From Methanofollis sp. W23 (GTDB taxonomy: Archaea > Halobacteriota > Methanomicrobia > Methanomicrobiales > Methanofollaceae): a DNA stretch of 64,000 nucleotides. The first letter of the stretch is position 1. Every line of letters begins with the position of its first letter. The notes under the pieces were generated by a model. The model searched no databases. It was not told the origin of the DNA and saw nothing but the letters and a program-made list of their open reading frames with translations. The position numbers and the translations under genes are program-made. The stretch lies in contig NZ_JAGGMN010000001.1 of NCBI RefSeq assembly GCF_017875325.1, forward strand, positions 1,632,140 to 1,696,139. Direction: 5' to 3'. Below, piece by piece: positions 8,490-16,885 of this stretch.

Positions 8490-9362
8490 TCACTCCCTGG
8501 CCACCGCACAGAGCCCCCTTGAAAGCGCAAGGAGTCTCCCGGTATGACGGAGGCCGACGAGCCACCGGTGCGGGATGGATGAAAACCCATAACCGGCCCC
8601 GGCAAGCGCTCCGGCGATCGCCCCCACCGTATCGGCGTCGCCGCCCAGGTTCACCGCCCGCACCAGCGTCTGCTCGAAGGTGTCCGAGTCCATGAAGACC
8701 GTTACGGCGGCATGGGTGGCAAGGACGGCATCAAGCGAGGAGTCGAGGGGCCAGCGACGAAAATCACCCAGGCGCTCGGCGACCTCGGGGTGCTCGCACC
8801 GGGCAAGGGCATGGACGAAGGCCCGCCCCTTCGTGACCCCGCGGCACATCTCCGAGATCATCTGGTTTACGAAGGCCGAACACTCGCCGGCGACCGGGTC
8901 ATAATGGGTGAGTGCCGAGCACGCACGACTCACCTCACGCACCGCGCGCGGCGGATAGTAGACCCCAAGGGGCGGGGCACGCATCACACTTCCGTTCGTC
9001 CTGCTCCCTCCGTTTATGATATGCGCAACGGCCGCCGCCTCTTCAAGAGCGCATCCCTCGCGGACCAGGGCAAAGACCGTCCTCGAGGTCGGCCCATAAA
9101 ACTCAGGCGCCTCCTCATAGGCCCTGACCAGCCTCCCCATGAAGTCCGCGGGGGCATAGCCCCGGCACGAGATGAGAGATTCTACAAGTCCAATCGCCTG
9201 GAACGTATCGTCTGTGACCTCGCCTCTCACCATATGATGGACCCCTCCACCACGCATTCCGGTCACCGGGATCTCCGGGGGAAGCATCCCCTCAAGGGGC
9301 GCACCCAACGCGTCGCCTACCGCAAGCCCTACAAGGCACCCAGCCGCCCGTGCGAAGTCCAA
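8490..9362 (-). CDS. ADP-ribosylglycohydrolase family protein
   Basis: About 290 aa, DraG/ARH-like fold, all helical, with a binuclear Mg centre expected to hydrolyse ADP-ribose from protein or nucleotide targets. The metal motifs are present: GDALG (16-20), TDDT (50-53), and NLGGDADTVG near the C-terminus. TTG 9362 is chosen because GGTGATC (9369-9375) lies 6 nt upstream and the family starts just before GCLVGLAVGDALG. No nitrogenase or ADP-ribosyltransferase gene is visible nearby, so the substrate is unknown. The gene stands alone, flanked by repeats. Confidence 0.88.
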   Translation of the reverse strand: MDFARAAGCLVGLAVGDALGAPLEGMLPPEIPVTGMRGGGVHHMVRGEVTDDTFQAIGLVESLISCRGYAPADFMGRLVRAYEEAPEFYGPTSRTVFALVREGCALEEAAAVAHIINGGSRTNGSVMRAPPLGVYYPPRAVREVSRACSALTHYDPVAGECSAFVNQMISEMCRGVTKGRAFVHALARCEHPEVAERLGDFRRWPLDSSLDAVLATHAAVTVFMDSDTFEQTLVRAVNLGGDADTVGAIAGALAGAGYGFSSIPHRWLVGLRHTGRLLALSRGLCAVARE

Positions 9363-9428
9363 TATAAAGATCACCAATAAACTATATCAACCGCTGAAAA
9401 AATGTAATTTTTGAAGTTAGGTGATAGT

Positions 9429-9704
9429 GTGCAGAAAGAAGAGTTGCTCCATTTACACATGCTCTTGATACACATCAAGAAGTACTATGAGACCACGACC
9501 GGAGATGAGGTCTATACCCCTGACTACGATGTGCTCGGCGTCTCCCCCGCCCACATCCACAAGAACAAGATCTCCCACAAGAAAGCGATCCTCGCCCTCG
9601 GCGAGGACCTGGTCCACCAGCTGCGCGACGTCACTCCCCACGCCCAGCAGGTGGAAGGGATCCACAAGGCAACCCATAATGAGGGCGTAGCACAAGAGCA
9701 TTAA
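9429..9704 (+). CDS. UPF0058-family protein
   Basis: 91-aa small helical protein conserved in euryarchaea, starting V/MQKEELLHLHMLLIHIKKYYE, which is typical of UPF0058. GTG 9429 is chosen: AGGTGAT at 9417-9423 gives a good ribosome-binding site 5 nt upstream. It lies 6 nt before elp3 and is probably co-transcribed. Function unknown; the two-helix N-terminus and charged C-terminus suggest a small regulatory or binding protein. Confidence 0.85.
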   Translation: MQKEELLHLHMLLIHIKKYYETTTGDEVYTPDYDVLGVSPAHIHKNKISHKKAILALGEDLVHQLRDVTPHAQQVEGIHKATHNEGVAQEH

Positions 9705-9710
9705 GACGGT

Positions 9711-11282
9711 ATGGATAATGTTGACCTCTGTCGGGAGATCATCTCCCGCATCTCTTCTCAACCCTGTGAACCCGCAGACCTCCAGCGAATTAAAATCGCG
9801 GTCTGCCGGAAATATCGCGTGAGTTCTATCCCCAAGAACTCCGCGATCCTTGCTGCAGCCACTCCAGACGAAGAGCCCGTGCTGCGCGAGGTCCTCATGG
9901 TCAAACCTACCCGGACGATCTCGGGTGTCGCCCCGATCGCGGCGATGACCTCACCGGCCCCCTGTCCGCACGGCAAGTGCCTCCCCTGCCCTGGCGGCCC
10001 AGACCACCCCTTTGGTTCGCCGCAGAGTTACACCGGGCAGGAGCCCGCGGCCCTCCGCGGCACCCAGCACGAGTTCGATCCCTATGCCCAGGTCCAGGCC
10101 AGGCTCTCGCAGCTCGAGGCCCTGGGCCACCACGTGGACAAGGCCGAACTGATCGTGATGGGCGGGACGATCACCGCACGTCCACGGGAGTATCAGGAAT
10201 GGTTCGTCCACTCGTGCGTCCACGCCATGAACGAGTACCGCTCAGACGCACACCGTCCCTTTGACCCGGCGACGGTCCTGGAGAAGAACGAGTCGGCGCC
10301 GGTGCGGTGCATCGCCACGACCTTCGAGACCCGTCCAGACTGGTGCAGGCGCGAGCATGTCGACGAGATGCTCGGCCTTGGGGTGACCAAGGTCGAACTC
10401 GGGGTCCAGCACACCGACGACGCCGTCCTCACCCTCAACCGGCGCGGGTGCACCGTGGCCGACGCGGTCGAGGCAAACCGTCTGTTGCGGGACGCCGGGA
10501 TCAAGGTCGGGTTTCACATGATGCCAAACCTTCCTGGGAGCGACCTCGAAAATGACCGCGAGATGTTTCGGACGCTCTTTGCAGACGAACGGTTCAGGCC
10601 CGACTTTCTCAAGATCTATCCCACCCTGGTGACGCCGGGTTCTGAGATCGAGGGTCTCTGGGAGAAGGGGGAATTCGCCCCGTACCCTGAAGACGACCTG
10701 GTGGACCTCGTCGCCTATGCAAAGTCTCTCCTGCCCGAATACGTCCGCCTCCAGCGGGTGCAGCGCGACATCCCGGCGCGGCTGATCGTCGCGGGGTCGC
10801 ACCACTCCAACTTCAGGCAGCTTGCCCAGCAGCGGTTGCATGAGCAGGGCAGGGAGTGCCGGTGCATCAGGTGCCGCGAGGCCGGGCGGCGCAGACCTTC
10901 CGGCGAACCCGGGATGCGGGACTTCGCCTATGGGTGCTGCGGCGGGACCGAACACTTCATCCAGGTCGAGGCCGGCGACGCCCTTATCGGATTTGCGCGC
11001 CTGCGCTCTCCAGGCGAAGCGGTCAGGCCCGAACTCGACGGGGCGGCCTTGCTGCGCGAACTCCATGTCTACGGGATGATGGTCCCTCTCGGGACACACG
11101 GCCGGGAAGGCGAGTTCCAGCACCGCAATTTCGGCAGAGAACTTCTTGCCAGGGCCGAGGAGACCGCACGCACCGACGGGTTCGAAAAGATCGCCGTCAA
11201 CAGCGGGGTCGGAGTCAGGCCTTATTACCGGGGTCAGGGCTATGAACGCGAAGGGCCATACATGATAAAGAGACTGCAATGA
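9711..11282 (+). CDS. elp3: Elp3-like radical SAM/GNAT tRNA modification enzyme
   Basis: 523-aa archaeal Elp3, which makes 5-carboxymethyl-type modifications on wobble uridine 34 of tRNA from acetyl-CoA using a SAM radical. The radical SAM cluster ligands are in CPHGKCLPCPGG (Cys85, Cys90, Cys93). A second cysteine/arginine-rich patch, CRCIRCREAGRR, lies in the middle. The C-terminal GNAT domain (about 400-523) shows HRNFGRELL for acetyl-CoA binding and GVGVRPYYRGQGYEREGPYM. The priS gene overlaps its stop by 4 nt. Confidence 0.95.
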   Translation: MDNVDLCREIISRISSQPCEPADLQRIKIAVCRKYRVSSIPKNSAILAAATPDEEPVLREVLMVKPTRTISGVAPIAAMTSPAPCPHGKCLPCPGGPDHPFGSPQSYTGQEPAALRGTQHEFDPYAQVQARLSQLEALGHHVDKAELIVMGGTITARPREYQEWFVHSCVHAMNEYRSDAHRPFDPATVLEKNESAPVRCIATTFETRPDWCRREHVDEMLGLGVTKVELGVQHTDDAVLTLNRRGCTVADAVEANRLLRDAGIKVGFHMMPNLPGSDLENDREMFRTLFADERFRPDFLKIYPTLVTPGSEIEGLWEKGEFAPYPEDDLVDLVAYAKSLLPEYVRLQRVQRDIPARLIVAGSHHSNFRQLAQQRLHEQGRECRCIRCREAGRRRPSGEPGMRDFAYGCCGGTEHFIQVEAGDALIGFARLRSPGEAVRPELDGAALLRELHVYGMMVPLGTHGREGEFQHRNFGRELLARAEETARTDGFEKIAVNSGVGVRPYYRGQGYEREGPYMIKRLQ

Positions 11283-12418
11283 AACCCGCAACCCTTGAAT
11301 TCCTCAGCCAACGGTTCAATTGGTATTATCGCGAGCATTACCTCGCCATGCCTCCAGCGCTTCAGCAGCGGGAGTGGGGCTTTGTCTTCTTCGGCCAGGG
11401 GCAGGGGATGCGGATGCGCCGCCACCTCGGGTTCGGATCGCGCGAGGAGTGCACCGACTATATCAGGTCGATGGCGCCGGCGCATGCCTACTATTCGACG
11501 GCCTATTACTCCGATCCTGGCGCCGCGACGATGGGCGAGAAGGGATGGACCGGGGCCGACCTCATCTTCGACATCGACGCCGACCACCTGGTGAAGGGCG
11601 TGGCCTATGACGCCATGCTCGCACGGGTCAAGGAGGAGGTCGAGAAACTCCTGGCCATGCTCACCGACGAACTCGGGTTCTCCAGGAAGTCGCTCACCCT
11701 GGTCTTCTCTGGCGGGCGGGGCTATCACGTCCATGTCAGGGACCCGCGGGTCCTTGGCTGGGAGAGCCAGGAACGAAGAGAGGTCGTCGACTATCTCTGC
11801 GCCACCGGGCTTGTCCCCACCTCCCTCTTTGCCGGGGGACGAGGAGGAGGAGGAGGCTGGCAGGGCAGGGTCGCCGCGGCCCTCCGCGACTACGCCGACC
11901 ACCTCCTTGCCGACGGCGAGAAGGCCGCACGCACCCATCTGCTCGGGATCGAAGGGGTGGGAGAGACTTATGCCGGACGATTCCTTGCCGCGGTCCAGTC
12001 AGAGGAGTTTGCCGCAGGCGGGATGCCAAGGAACCTTGTCTCCTCTCCGGTGCTCCACACCATCCTCTCCGAGGACGGCGGCGAACTCGTCCCCCTCCTC
12101 AAGGCCAGGGCCGCTCTCGTCGACGAACCGGTGACGACCGACATCAAACGCCTGATCAGGATGCCGACCTCCCTCCACGGCGGGAGCGGGTTGCGAGTCG
12201 TCGAAGTCCCGCTCAAGGAACTTCCCGACTTCGACCCTCTTGTCGACGCCGTCGTCTTCTCTGAGCGGGAGGTGAAGGTGGACGCCGCATTCACCCTCTC
12301 CATGCCCATCCTGGGGAACACCTACACGGTGAAGAAGGGGACCAACCTCGTCCCTGAGGCCCTGGCCGTCTTCCTCTGCTGTCGCGGGATCGCCGAGGTC
12401 GGGGGTGGGGCCAGATGA
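11279..12418 (+). CDS. priS: DNA primase, catalytic small subunit
   Basis: 379-aa archaeal/eukaryotic primase small subunit (Pri1/PriS), which synthesises primers at the replication fork together with PriL. Catalytic carboxylates are in DIDAD (98-102), with the nucleotide-binding SGGRGYHVHV block at 144-153. The C-terminal DIKRLIRMPTSLHGGSGLRV motif is also family-specific. ATG overlaps the elp3 stop by 4 nt (ATGA) and the stop overlaps gins51 by 4 nt, so translation is probably coupled. PriL is not in the window. Confidence 0.96.
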   Translation: MKPATLEFLSQRFNWYYREHYLAMPPALQQREWGFVFFGQGQGMRMRRHLGFGSREECTDYIRSMAPAHAYYSTAYYSDPGAATMGEKGWTGADLIFDIDADHLVKGVAYDAMLARVKEEVEKLLAMLTDELGFSRKSLTLVFSGGRGYHVHVRDPRVLGWESQERREVVDYLCATGLVPTSLFAGGRGGGGGWQGRVAAALRDYADHLLADGEKAARTHLLGIEGVGETYAGRFLAAVQSEEFAAGGMPRNLVSSPVLHTILSEDGGELVPLLKARAALVDEPVTTDIKRLIRMPTSLHGGSGLRVVEVPLKELPDFDPLVDAVVFSEREVKVDAAFTLSMPILGNTYTVKKGTNLVPEALAVFLCCRGIAEVGGGAR

Positions 12419-13050
12419 TGGACCTTGACGACCTCAGGATCATCGTATGGAACGAACGGGAGAGCGGGAAACTCTCCGAGATCCCAAACGACCTCTTCAG
12501 GGCGGCGAAGGTCTCTCTCGACGAACTCTACGACGAGATCGATCATATCAGAGACCCCTTCTCCGAGGAGAGCGCCGTCCTCCAGGACAGGTTCCAGGCG
12601 ATCAAGGAGACGCTCAATGCCATCATCAAGATCAGGCTCAAAAAGATCCTGAGACTCGCGGAGGCCCAGAACGAGGCCGAGTACTCAGACAAAGAAGAAC
12701 TCAAACTGATGCTGCCGGCAGAGCGGGCGATGTTTGATGCGGTCTGCGGCGAGATCGCCGCATGCCGCAGCGACCTCCTGAAAGGGACAGAGAGGGAGTT
12801 CACTCTCTCTTCTGCACCTCACGAGCCCGGACCGGTCCCTCTGCCTCATGAGGAGGAAGGGCCGGCACTCGAGGTCACGCCAGAGAGCGAGACCGCGCTG
12901 GTGCTGATCAGAGAGGAGGTTCCCGAGTTCATGGGACTTGACGGCCGCACCTATGCCCTTGAGAGAGAGGATATCGTCACCCTCCCCAGGGAGAATGCGG
13001 ACGTCCTCTGCGGGCGCAACATAGCCTTAAATATAAGGCTTATCAAATAA
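12415..13050 (+). CDS. GINS complex subunit (Gins51 type)
   Basis: 211-aa protein with the archaeal Gins51 layout: a helical A domain (about 1-125, with ERESGKLSEIPNDLF), an acidic, Pro-rich linker (130-160) and a small beta B domain (162-211, with VPEFMGLDGRTYALEREDIVTLP). GINS couples MCM helicase to the replisome, and the priS-gins51 order is conserved in many archaea. It overlaps priS by 4 nt. Its last codons lie over a palindromic TATA-like promoter for the downstream ribosomal genes. Confidence 0.88.
   Translation: MMDLDDLRIIVWNERESGKLSEIPNDLFRAAKVSLDELYDEIDHIRDPFSEESAVLQDRFQAIKETLNAIIKIRLKKILRLAEAQNEAEYSDKEELKLMLPAERAMFDAVCGEIAACRSDLLKGTEREFTLSSAPHEPGPVPLPHEEEGPALEVTPESETALVLIREEVPEFMGLDGRTYALEREDIVTLPRENADVLCGRNIALNIRLIK
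13023..13040 (+). promoter_or_regulatory. Candidate promoter with palindromic TATA region
   Basis: AGCCTTA-AATA-TAAGGCT is a perfect 7-bp inverted repeat containing TTAAATATAA, an archaeal TATA-like box, within the last codons of gins51. A start about 25 nt downstream (near 13058) would give a leader of about 150 nt before rpl44e that includes the structured region. It could also act as a hairpin at the end of the primase operon. Confidence 0.5.
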
Positions 13051-13069
13051 TACAGGTATTCGAGAGAAT

Positions 13070-13155
13070 AGTGCCGGGCAATCAGGGCGGGATAATGACG
13101 GGCGGTCCTTCTATGGATCCCCGATCCCCCAGATAATACGGTCGGACCCGGCACT
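13070..13155 (+). ncRNA. Candidate structured leader or small RNA upstream of rpl44e
   Basis: A perfect 9-bp stem, AGTGCCGGG (13070-13078) with CCCGGCACT (13147-13155), closes a region that itself folds. GGGAT pairs with ATCCC, and CGGG-GGTCC pairs with GGATC-CCCG around a TTCTAT loop. A bulge (AATGA) and an asymmetric internal loop remain. It lies between a TATA-like promoter and rpl44e and has no reading frame. It could be a leader regulating the L44e-S27e genes or a separate sRNA; I match it to no known family. Confidence 0.45.
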
Positions 13156-13205
13156 GCCGCAAAGCCCGGGACGGGCTGCAACGACCATCGTGAGGGGCTT
13201 ATTTC

Positions 13206-13484
13206 ATGAAGATGCCAGCAAAATTTAGGGCTTACTGTCCGCACTGCAGATCACATGAGGTACACGAGGTTGAAAAGGTGAAGAAAGGTCGTGTAAACGG
13301 CCTGCACTGGATCGACCGGCAGAAAGCCCGGAGAGGCAAAGTGGGCAACATGGGCAAGTTCTCAAAGGTGCCTGGTGGCGATAAGCCGACCAAGAAGGTC
13401 AACATCAGGTACCGTTGCACCAAGTGCGGGAAAGCACACCTCCGTCCGGGTTGGAGAGCAGGCAAGTTCGAGATTGTGGAGTGA
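13206..13484 (+). CDS. rpl44e: Large ribosomal subunit protein L44e
   Basis: 92-aa zinc-ribbon ribosomal protein found in archaea and eukaryotes; it contacts tRNA in the E site of the large subunit. The metal site is CPHC near the N-terminus and CTKC toward the end, in the conserved frame [13 protein letters not shown] ... [14 protein letters not shown] 13206 or 13212 are both possible starts. It heads the conserved archaeal cluster L44e-S27e-aIF2a-Nop10 and is preceded by the structured leader. Confidence 0.95.
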   Translation: MKMPAKFRAYCPHCRSHEVHEVEKVKKGRVNGLHWIDRQKARRGKVGNMGKFSKVPGGDKPTKKVNIRYRCTKCGKAHLRPGWRAGKFEIVE

Positions 13485-13489
13485 AAAAA

Positions 13490-13678
13490 ATGGTACGTCA
13501 GCACAGAGAGAACAGGAGCAAGTTCTACAAGGTCAAGTGTCCGGACTGCGAGAACGAACAGGTGATCTTCGAGAAGGCTGCAACGGTCGTCGAGTGTGCG
13601 GTCTGCGGGCATGTGCTCGCCGAACCTACCGGTGGCCGGGCAACGATCAAGGCTGAGATCACGGCAGAACTCCAGTGA
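13490..13678 (+). CDS. rps27e: Small ribosomal subunit protein S27e
   Basis: 62-aa zinc-finger ribosomal protein with CPDC (18-21) and CAVC (37-40) ligands, typical of S27e. It starts at ATG 13490, 5 nt after the L44e stop. An open frame continues upstream inside rpl44e, but its translation is unrelated. aIF2-alpha follows after 9 nt. Confidence 0.95.
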   Translation: MVRQHRENRSKFYKVKCPDCENEQVIFEKAATVVECAVCGHVLAEPTGGRATIKAEITAELQ

Positions 13679-13687
13679 GATTGACAG

Positions 13688-14473
13688 ATGCACGATAAAG
13701 ACGAATGGCCGGAAGAGGGCGAACTCGTCGTATGCACCGTTGAAAACGTCAAAGACTTTGTAGCCTTTGTGCGTCTGGATGAATACACGAGCAAGAAAGG
13801 GCTCATTCATATCTCCGAGATCGCCACCGGCTGGGTCAAGTACATCCGCGATTACGTCAGGGAGGGACAGAAGGTCGTCTGCAAGGTGCTCAGTGTCGAC
13901 CCACGCCGCGGCCACATCGACCTCTCTCTCAAGGATGTCAACGACCACCAGCGGCGCGAGAAGATCCAGGAGTGGAAGAACGAGCAGAAGGCCGAGAAGT
14001 GGATCGGGTTTGTCGCAAAAGACACTGGCACCGATCCACAAGCGATCAAAGATACGTTCTACGCTGCCTTCGGGCTGCTCTATCCGGCATTCGAGGAGAT
14101 CGTGGTCAAGGGCGACGACGCCTTGAAGACCTTCGAGCTTGACTCAAAGGTCAACGAGGCCCTCAAGACCGTCGCACAGGAAAATGTAAAGATCCCGAGG
14201 GTGACGATCACCGGCACCCTCGTCCTCACCTCGACAAAGCCGGACGGCGTAAACATCATCCGCAGGGCCCTCAGGAGCGCCCAGCCAAAGGTCGATGACG
14301 ACGTCGAGATCGAACTCACCTATCTCGGGGCACCGAACTACCGGGTGAAGGTCACCGCCCCTGATTACAAGAAGGCCGAGAAGGTCATTGACAAGGCATC
14401 GACCGCGGCAATTGGGGTCATGGAACGGGCAAAAGACTCCGGAAAGTTCGTACGAAAGGCAAAGAGTGCATGA
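13688..14473 (+). CDS. eif2a: Translation initiation factor aIF2, alpha subunit
   Basis: 261-aa alpha subunit of the heterotrimeric factor that delivers initiator tRNA to the small ribosomal subunit. Domain 1 is an S1/OB fold (about 10-85: GELVVCTVENVKDFVAFVRLDEY ... GLIHISEI), domain 2 is helical (90-165) and domain 3 is the alpha/beta domain that binds the gamma subunit (about 170-255). Length and motifs are normal. It overlaps nop10 by 4 nt (ATGA). Confidence 0.96.
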   Translation: MHDKDEWPEEGELVVCTVENVKDFVAFVRLDEYTSKKGLIHISEIATGWVKYIRDYVREGQKVVCKVLSVDPRRGHIDLSLKDVNDHQRREKIQEWKNEQKAEKWIGFVAKDTGTDPQAIKDTFYAAFGLLYPAFEEIVVKGDDALKTFELDSKVNEALKTVAQENVKIPRVTITGTLVLTSTKPDGVNIIRRALRSAQPKVDDDVEIELTYLGAPNYRVKVTAPDYKKAEKVIDKASTAAIGVMERAKDSGKFVRKAKSA

Positions 14474-14631
14474 GCGGTCGGATCCGATATTGTGAGCGGG
14501 ACCGCCGCTACACCCTGTTTTTCCGCTGTCCAGTCTGTGGGGGGCCGACAAGGACGGCACACCCGGCCAGATACTCTCCTCAGGACCGGTACGGCGCCTA
14601 CAGGAGGCTGGCAAAGCGATGGACGACATAG
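14470..14631 (+). CDS. nop10: Nop10, H/ACA ribonucleoprotein subunit
   Basis: 53-aa small protein of the H/ACA pseudouridylation complex, binding the catalytic subunit Cbf5. The family signature AHPARYSPQDRYGAYRR is intact. The zinc-ribbon half is degenerate: CPVC is present, but the first pair, normally CxxC, reads CERD and has a single cysteine. ATG overlaps the aIF2-alpha stop, and the 3' end overlaps the next gene by 13 nt. Confidence 0.93.
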   Translation: MSGRIRYCERDRRYTLFFRCPVCGGPTRTAHPARYSPQDRYGAYRRLAKRWTT

Positions 14632-15362
14632 ACATAGCGTTTCTCACCGAAGATAAGGTCAAGGCGGACGTCCTCATCGAAGGCCTGCCAGGGATCGGGC
14701 AGGTCGGCAAACTCGTCGTCGAGCACCTGATCGATGAACTCGGCGCAGAACAGATCGTGGATATTTACTCTATTTATTTCCCACCACAGGTGCTCATCGA
14801 ACCTGGCGGGGTTGCGCGCCTGCCCTCCAACGAGATCTATCTCTGGAAGGGCGAAGAGATCTCGATCGCGTTTCTCATCGGGGATTTCCAGAGCACCTCA
14901 AATGAGGGGCATTATCTCCTTTCAGAAGCATATCTCGACATCGCCGAGGAACTCGGGGTAAAGCGGGTCTATACCCTGGGCGGGTTCGGGGTCGGGCACC
15001 TGGTCGAGGAGCCGCACGTGCTCGGCGCAGTGAACGACGAGAGGCTCATCGAAGAGGTGACCACGGCCGGCGGCGTGATGACCGGCGACGAACCCGGCGG
15101 GATCGTCGGGGCGGCAGGGCTCCTCCTCGGGCTCTCTGCAGAGCGCAATATGGACGGGATATGCCTGATGGGCGAGACGTCCGGGTACCTCGTCGACCCG
15201 AAAAGTGCCAGGGAGGTGCTCCTGGTCCTTGCCAGGCTCCTCGGGATCGAGGTCGATCCCACACGGCTTACCGAGCATGCCGCGGAGATGGAGAAGATCA
15301 TCGCCAGGTACGAGGAGATGGAACGCGGCAAAGAGGACGAGTCTCTCAATTATATCGGGTGA
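14619..15362 (+). CDS. PAC2-family (proteasome assembly chaperone-like) protein
   Basis: 247-aa archaeal PAC2/DUF75-type protein. It has the N-terminal LIEGLPGIGQVGKLVVEHLIDEL block, a central GDFQSTSNEGHYLLSEA and GGFGVGHLVEEPHV, and a late GETSGYLVDPKSA. Family members act as or resemble chaperones for 20S proteasome assembly; the archaeal partner is not proven. It overlaps nop10 by 13 nt and is followed within 2 nt by the EndoQ-like gene, extending the translation/RNP operon. Confidence 0.88.
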   Translation: MDDIDIAFLTEDKVKADVLIEGLPGIGQVGKLVVEHLIDELGAEQIVDIYSIYFPPQVLIEPGGVARLPSNEIYLWKGEEISIAFLIGDFQSTSNEGHYLLSEAYLDIAEELGVKRVYTLGGFGVGHLVEEPHVLGAVNDERLIEEVTTAGGVMTGDEPGGIVGAAGLLLGLSAERNMDGICLMGETSGYLVDPKSAREVLLVLARLLGIEVDPTRLTEHAAEMEKIIARYEEMERGKEDESLNYIG

Positions 15363-15364
15363 CC

Positions 15365-16483
15365 ATGGCGGTCTATGCCGATCTCCATATCCACTCCCCC
15401 TTCTCGATGGCGACCTCACCCTCAATGACGCCGGCGTCTCTCTGCGAGGCGGCAGCGGTCAAGGGGATCGAGGTGCTGGGAAGCGGGGACGCCCTTCACC
15501 CAGAGTGGCGGGCGGCCTGGAAGGCATATGAAGATGAGACCGGGACGGTCGTCCTCCCGACCACCGAGGTGGAGGGGAAGGGACGGGTCCACCACCTCAT
15601 CATCATGGAGGACTTCTCTCTCTTCGAGGAACTCGCCGCAGTCCTTGCCCCCCACTCCCGCGACCTTCTGACCGGGGGACGGCCGCATGTGCGCCTCGAC
15701 GGCGAGACGATCGCCGCGGCGGTCCATGACCTCGGTGGTCTGGTCGGCCCAGCCCATGCCTTCACCCCCTGGACCTCGCTCTATGCGTCGCATGATTCGG
15801 TCGCCTCCTGTTATGGCGAAGAACCGATCAACTTTCTCGAACTCGGGCTCTCGGCCGACACCTCATACGGCGCCGGGATCCCTGAACTCGACGGCGTCCC
15901 CTTCCTCTCCAACTCTGACGCCCATTCAGCCCATCCGGTCAAACTGGGCCGCGAGTTCAACCGCCTCGACCTCGATACGGTCACGACGAAGGCCGCCTTC
16001 GACGCGGTGAAACAAGGGAAGGTCTCTCTCAATGCCGGGTTCTTCCCTGAGGAGGGGAAGTACAACCGCACGGCCTGCACCAGGTGCTACCGGCACTACT
16101 CCCTCGACGAGGCAGAGGCCCATGCCTGGACCTGTCCGGTCGACGGCGGGAGGATCAAGAAGGGCGTGCAGAACCGCGCCCATGAACTCGGCGGGGGCGG
16201 CGATCTCTCTGGCCGCCCCCCCTACTATCACATCATCCCGCTCGGCGAGATCATCAGGGTGGTCCTCGGCGTCTCTTCCCCCATGACCAAAAAGGTGGAG
16301 GCGCGATATGCACGCCTGACCGAGACCTTCGAGACCGAGATCGCCGTCCTTGCCGAGGTGCCCCCAGAAGAGATCGCCGGGGTCGACCCCGAGATCGGGG
16401 CGGCCATCGGCGCATTCAGGGAGGGACAGGTAAAACTCGTCCCTGGCGGCGGCGGAAAATACGGCACGTTTTCTTTTCTTTAA
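15365..16483 (+). CDS. Endonuclease Q-like PHP-domain protein
   Basis: 372-aa protein resembling archaeal EndoQ, which cuts DNA 5' of deaminated bases (uracil, hypoxanthine). The PHP metal site is visible: DLHIHS near the start, SGDALHPEW, E-x-x-H/H in TEVEGKGRVHHL, GPAHAF and SNSDAHS. A zinc finger of the type seen in EndoQ follows (CTRCYRHY ... WTCPVDGG), then a helical C-terminus. It is somewhat shorter than the Pyrococcus enzyme. ATG 15365 is chosen for the family start MAVYADLHIHS; the frame is open upstream but unrelated. Last gene of the cluster. Confidence 0.85.
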   Translation: MAVYADLHIHSPFSMATSPSMTPASLCEAAAVKGIEVLGSGDALHPEWRAAWKAYEDETGTVVLPTTEVEGKGRVHHLIIMEDFSLFEELAAVLAPHSRDLLTGGRPHVRLDGETIAAAVHDLGGLVGPAHAFTPWTSLYASHDSVASCYGEEPINFLELGLSADTSYGAGIPELDGVPFLSNSDAHSAHPVKLGREFNRLDLDTVTTKAAFDAVKQGKVSLNAGFFPEEGKYNRTACTRCYRHYSLDEAEAHAWTCPVDGGRIKKGVQNRAHELGGGGDLSGRPPYYHIIPLGEIIRVVLGVSSPMTKKVEARYARLTETFETEIAVLAEVPPEEIAGVDPEIGAAIGAFREGQVKLVPGGGGKYGTFSFL

Positions 16484-16552
16484 CATAGGAGAAAGGTGGA
16501 CCTGATCAGTCCATGTCTCCCTCTCTAAAGATGGAGAAAGATTTTAGAGAAC

Positions 16553-16784
16553 GGCTCTGTAGAAATTCTCTTGATGAATCTCTCTGGCAGGAGGCGTGCC
16601 GCCCCCCGAACCCCCCACCACACGATAGGGCGAGGGCGGCAGCACTCTCTTTATGGTCATCGATTCTGCCTTCCCGACCCTATCGTGGTCTCGGGGGTCC
16701 GGGGGCAGAGCCCCCGGCCAAAGAGGTAAGAAGGTGGGTGACACACGTCTCACCCACACAAGAGGCGAGGGTTTCTACAAAGCC
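16553..16784 (+). mobile_element. MITE-like element, subtype A, with perfect target duplication
   Basis: 232 bp, from GGCTCTGTAGAAA to TTTCTACAAAGCC (12 of 13 positions inverted-identical). It contains the 8-bp-stem hairpin CCGGGGGCAGAGCCCCCGG at 16699-16717. The flanks are a perfect 8-bp direct repeat, TAGAGAAC, at 16545-16552 and 16785-16792. This is the cleanest reference copy; it has no coding capacity. Confidence 0.85.
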
Positions 16785-16885
16785 TAGAGAACCAGATCAC
16801 TGACGATTGACAGAGGACCAGTGAGAGTGATCTCCCCCTCTTCACCCTTCATCATGGAAGGTTGGAGGGGGATGGCCGGGAATTG

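Noticed and set aside
16544-16759. Short reverse-strand open frames in the repeat elements giving similar peptides (GGSGGGTPPAREIHQENFYRA and relatives), also at 56120-56320 and elsewhere
   Set aside because: They recur only because the elements are repeated. Starts, stops and frames differ between copies, and the conserved parts are the hairpins and ends rather than codons.
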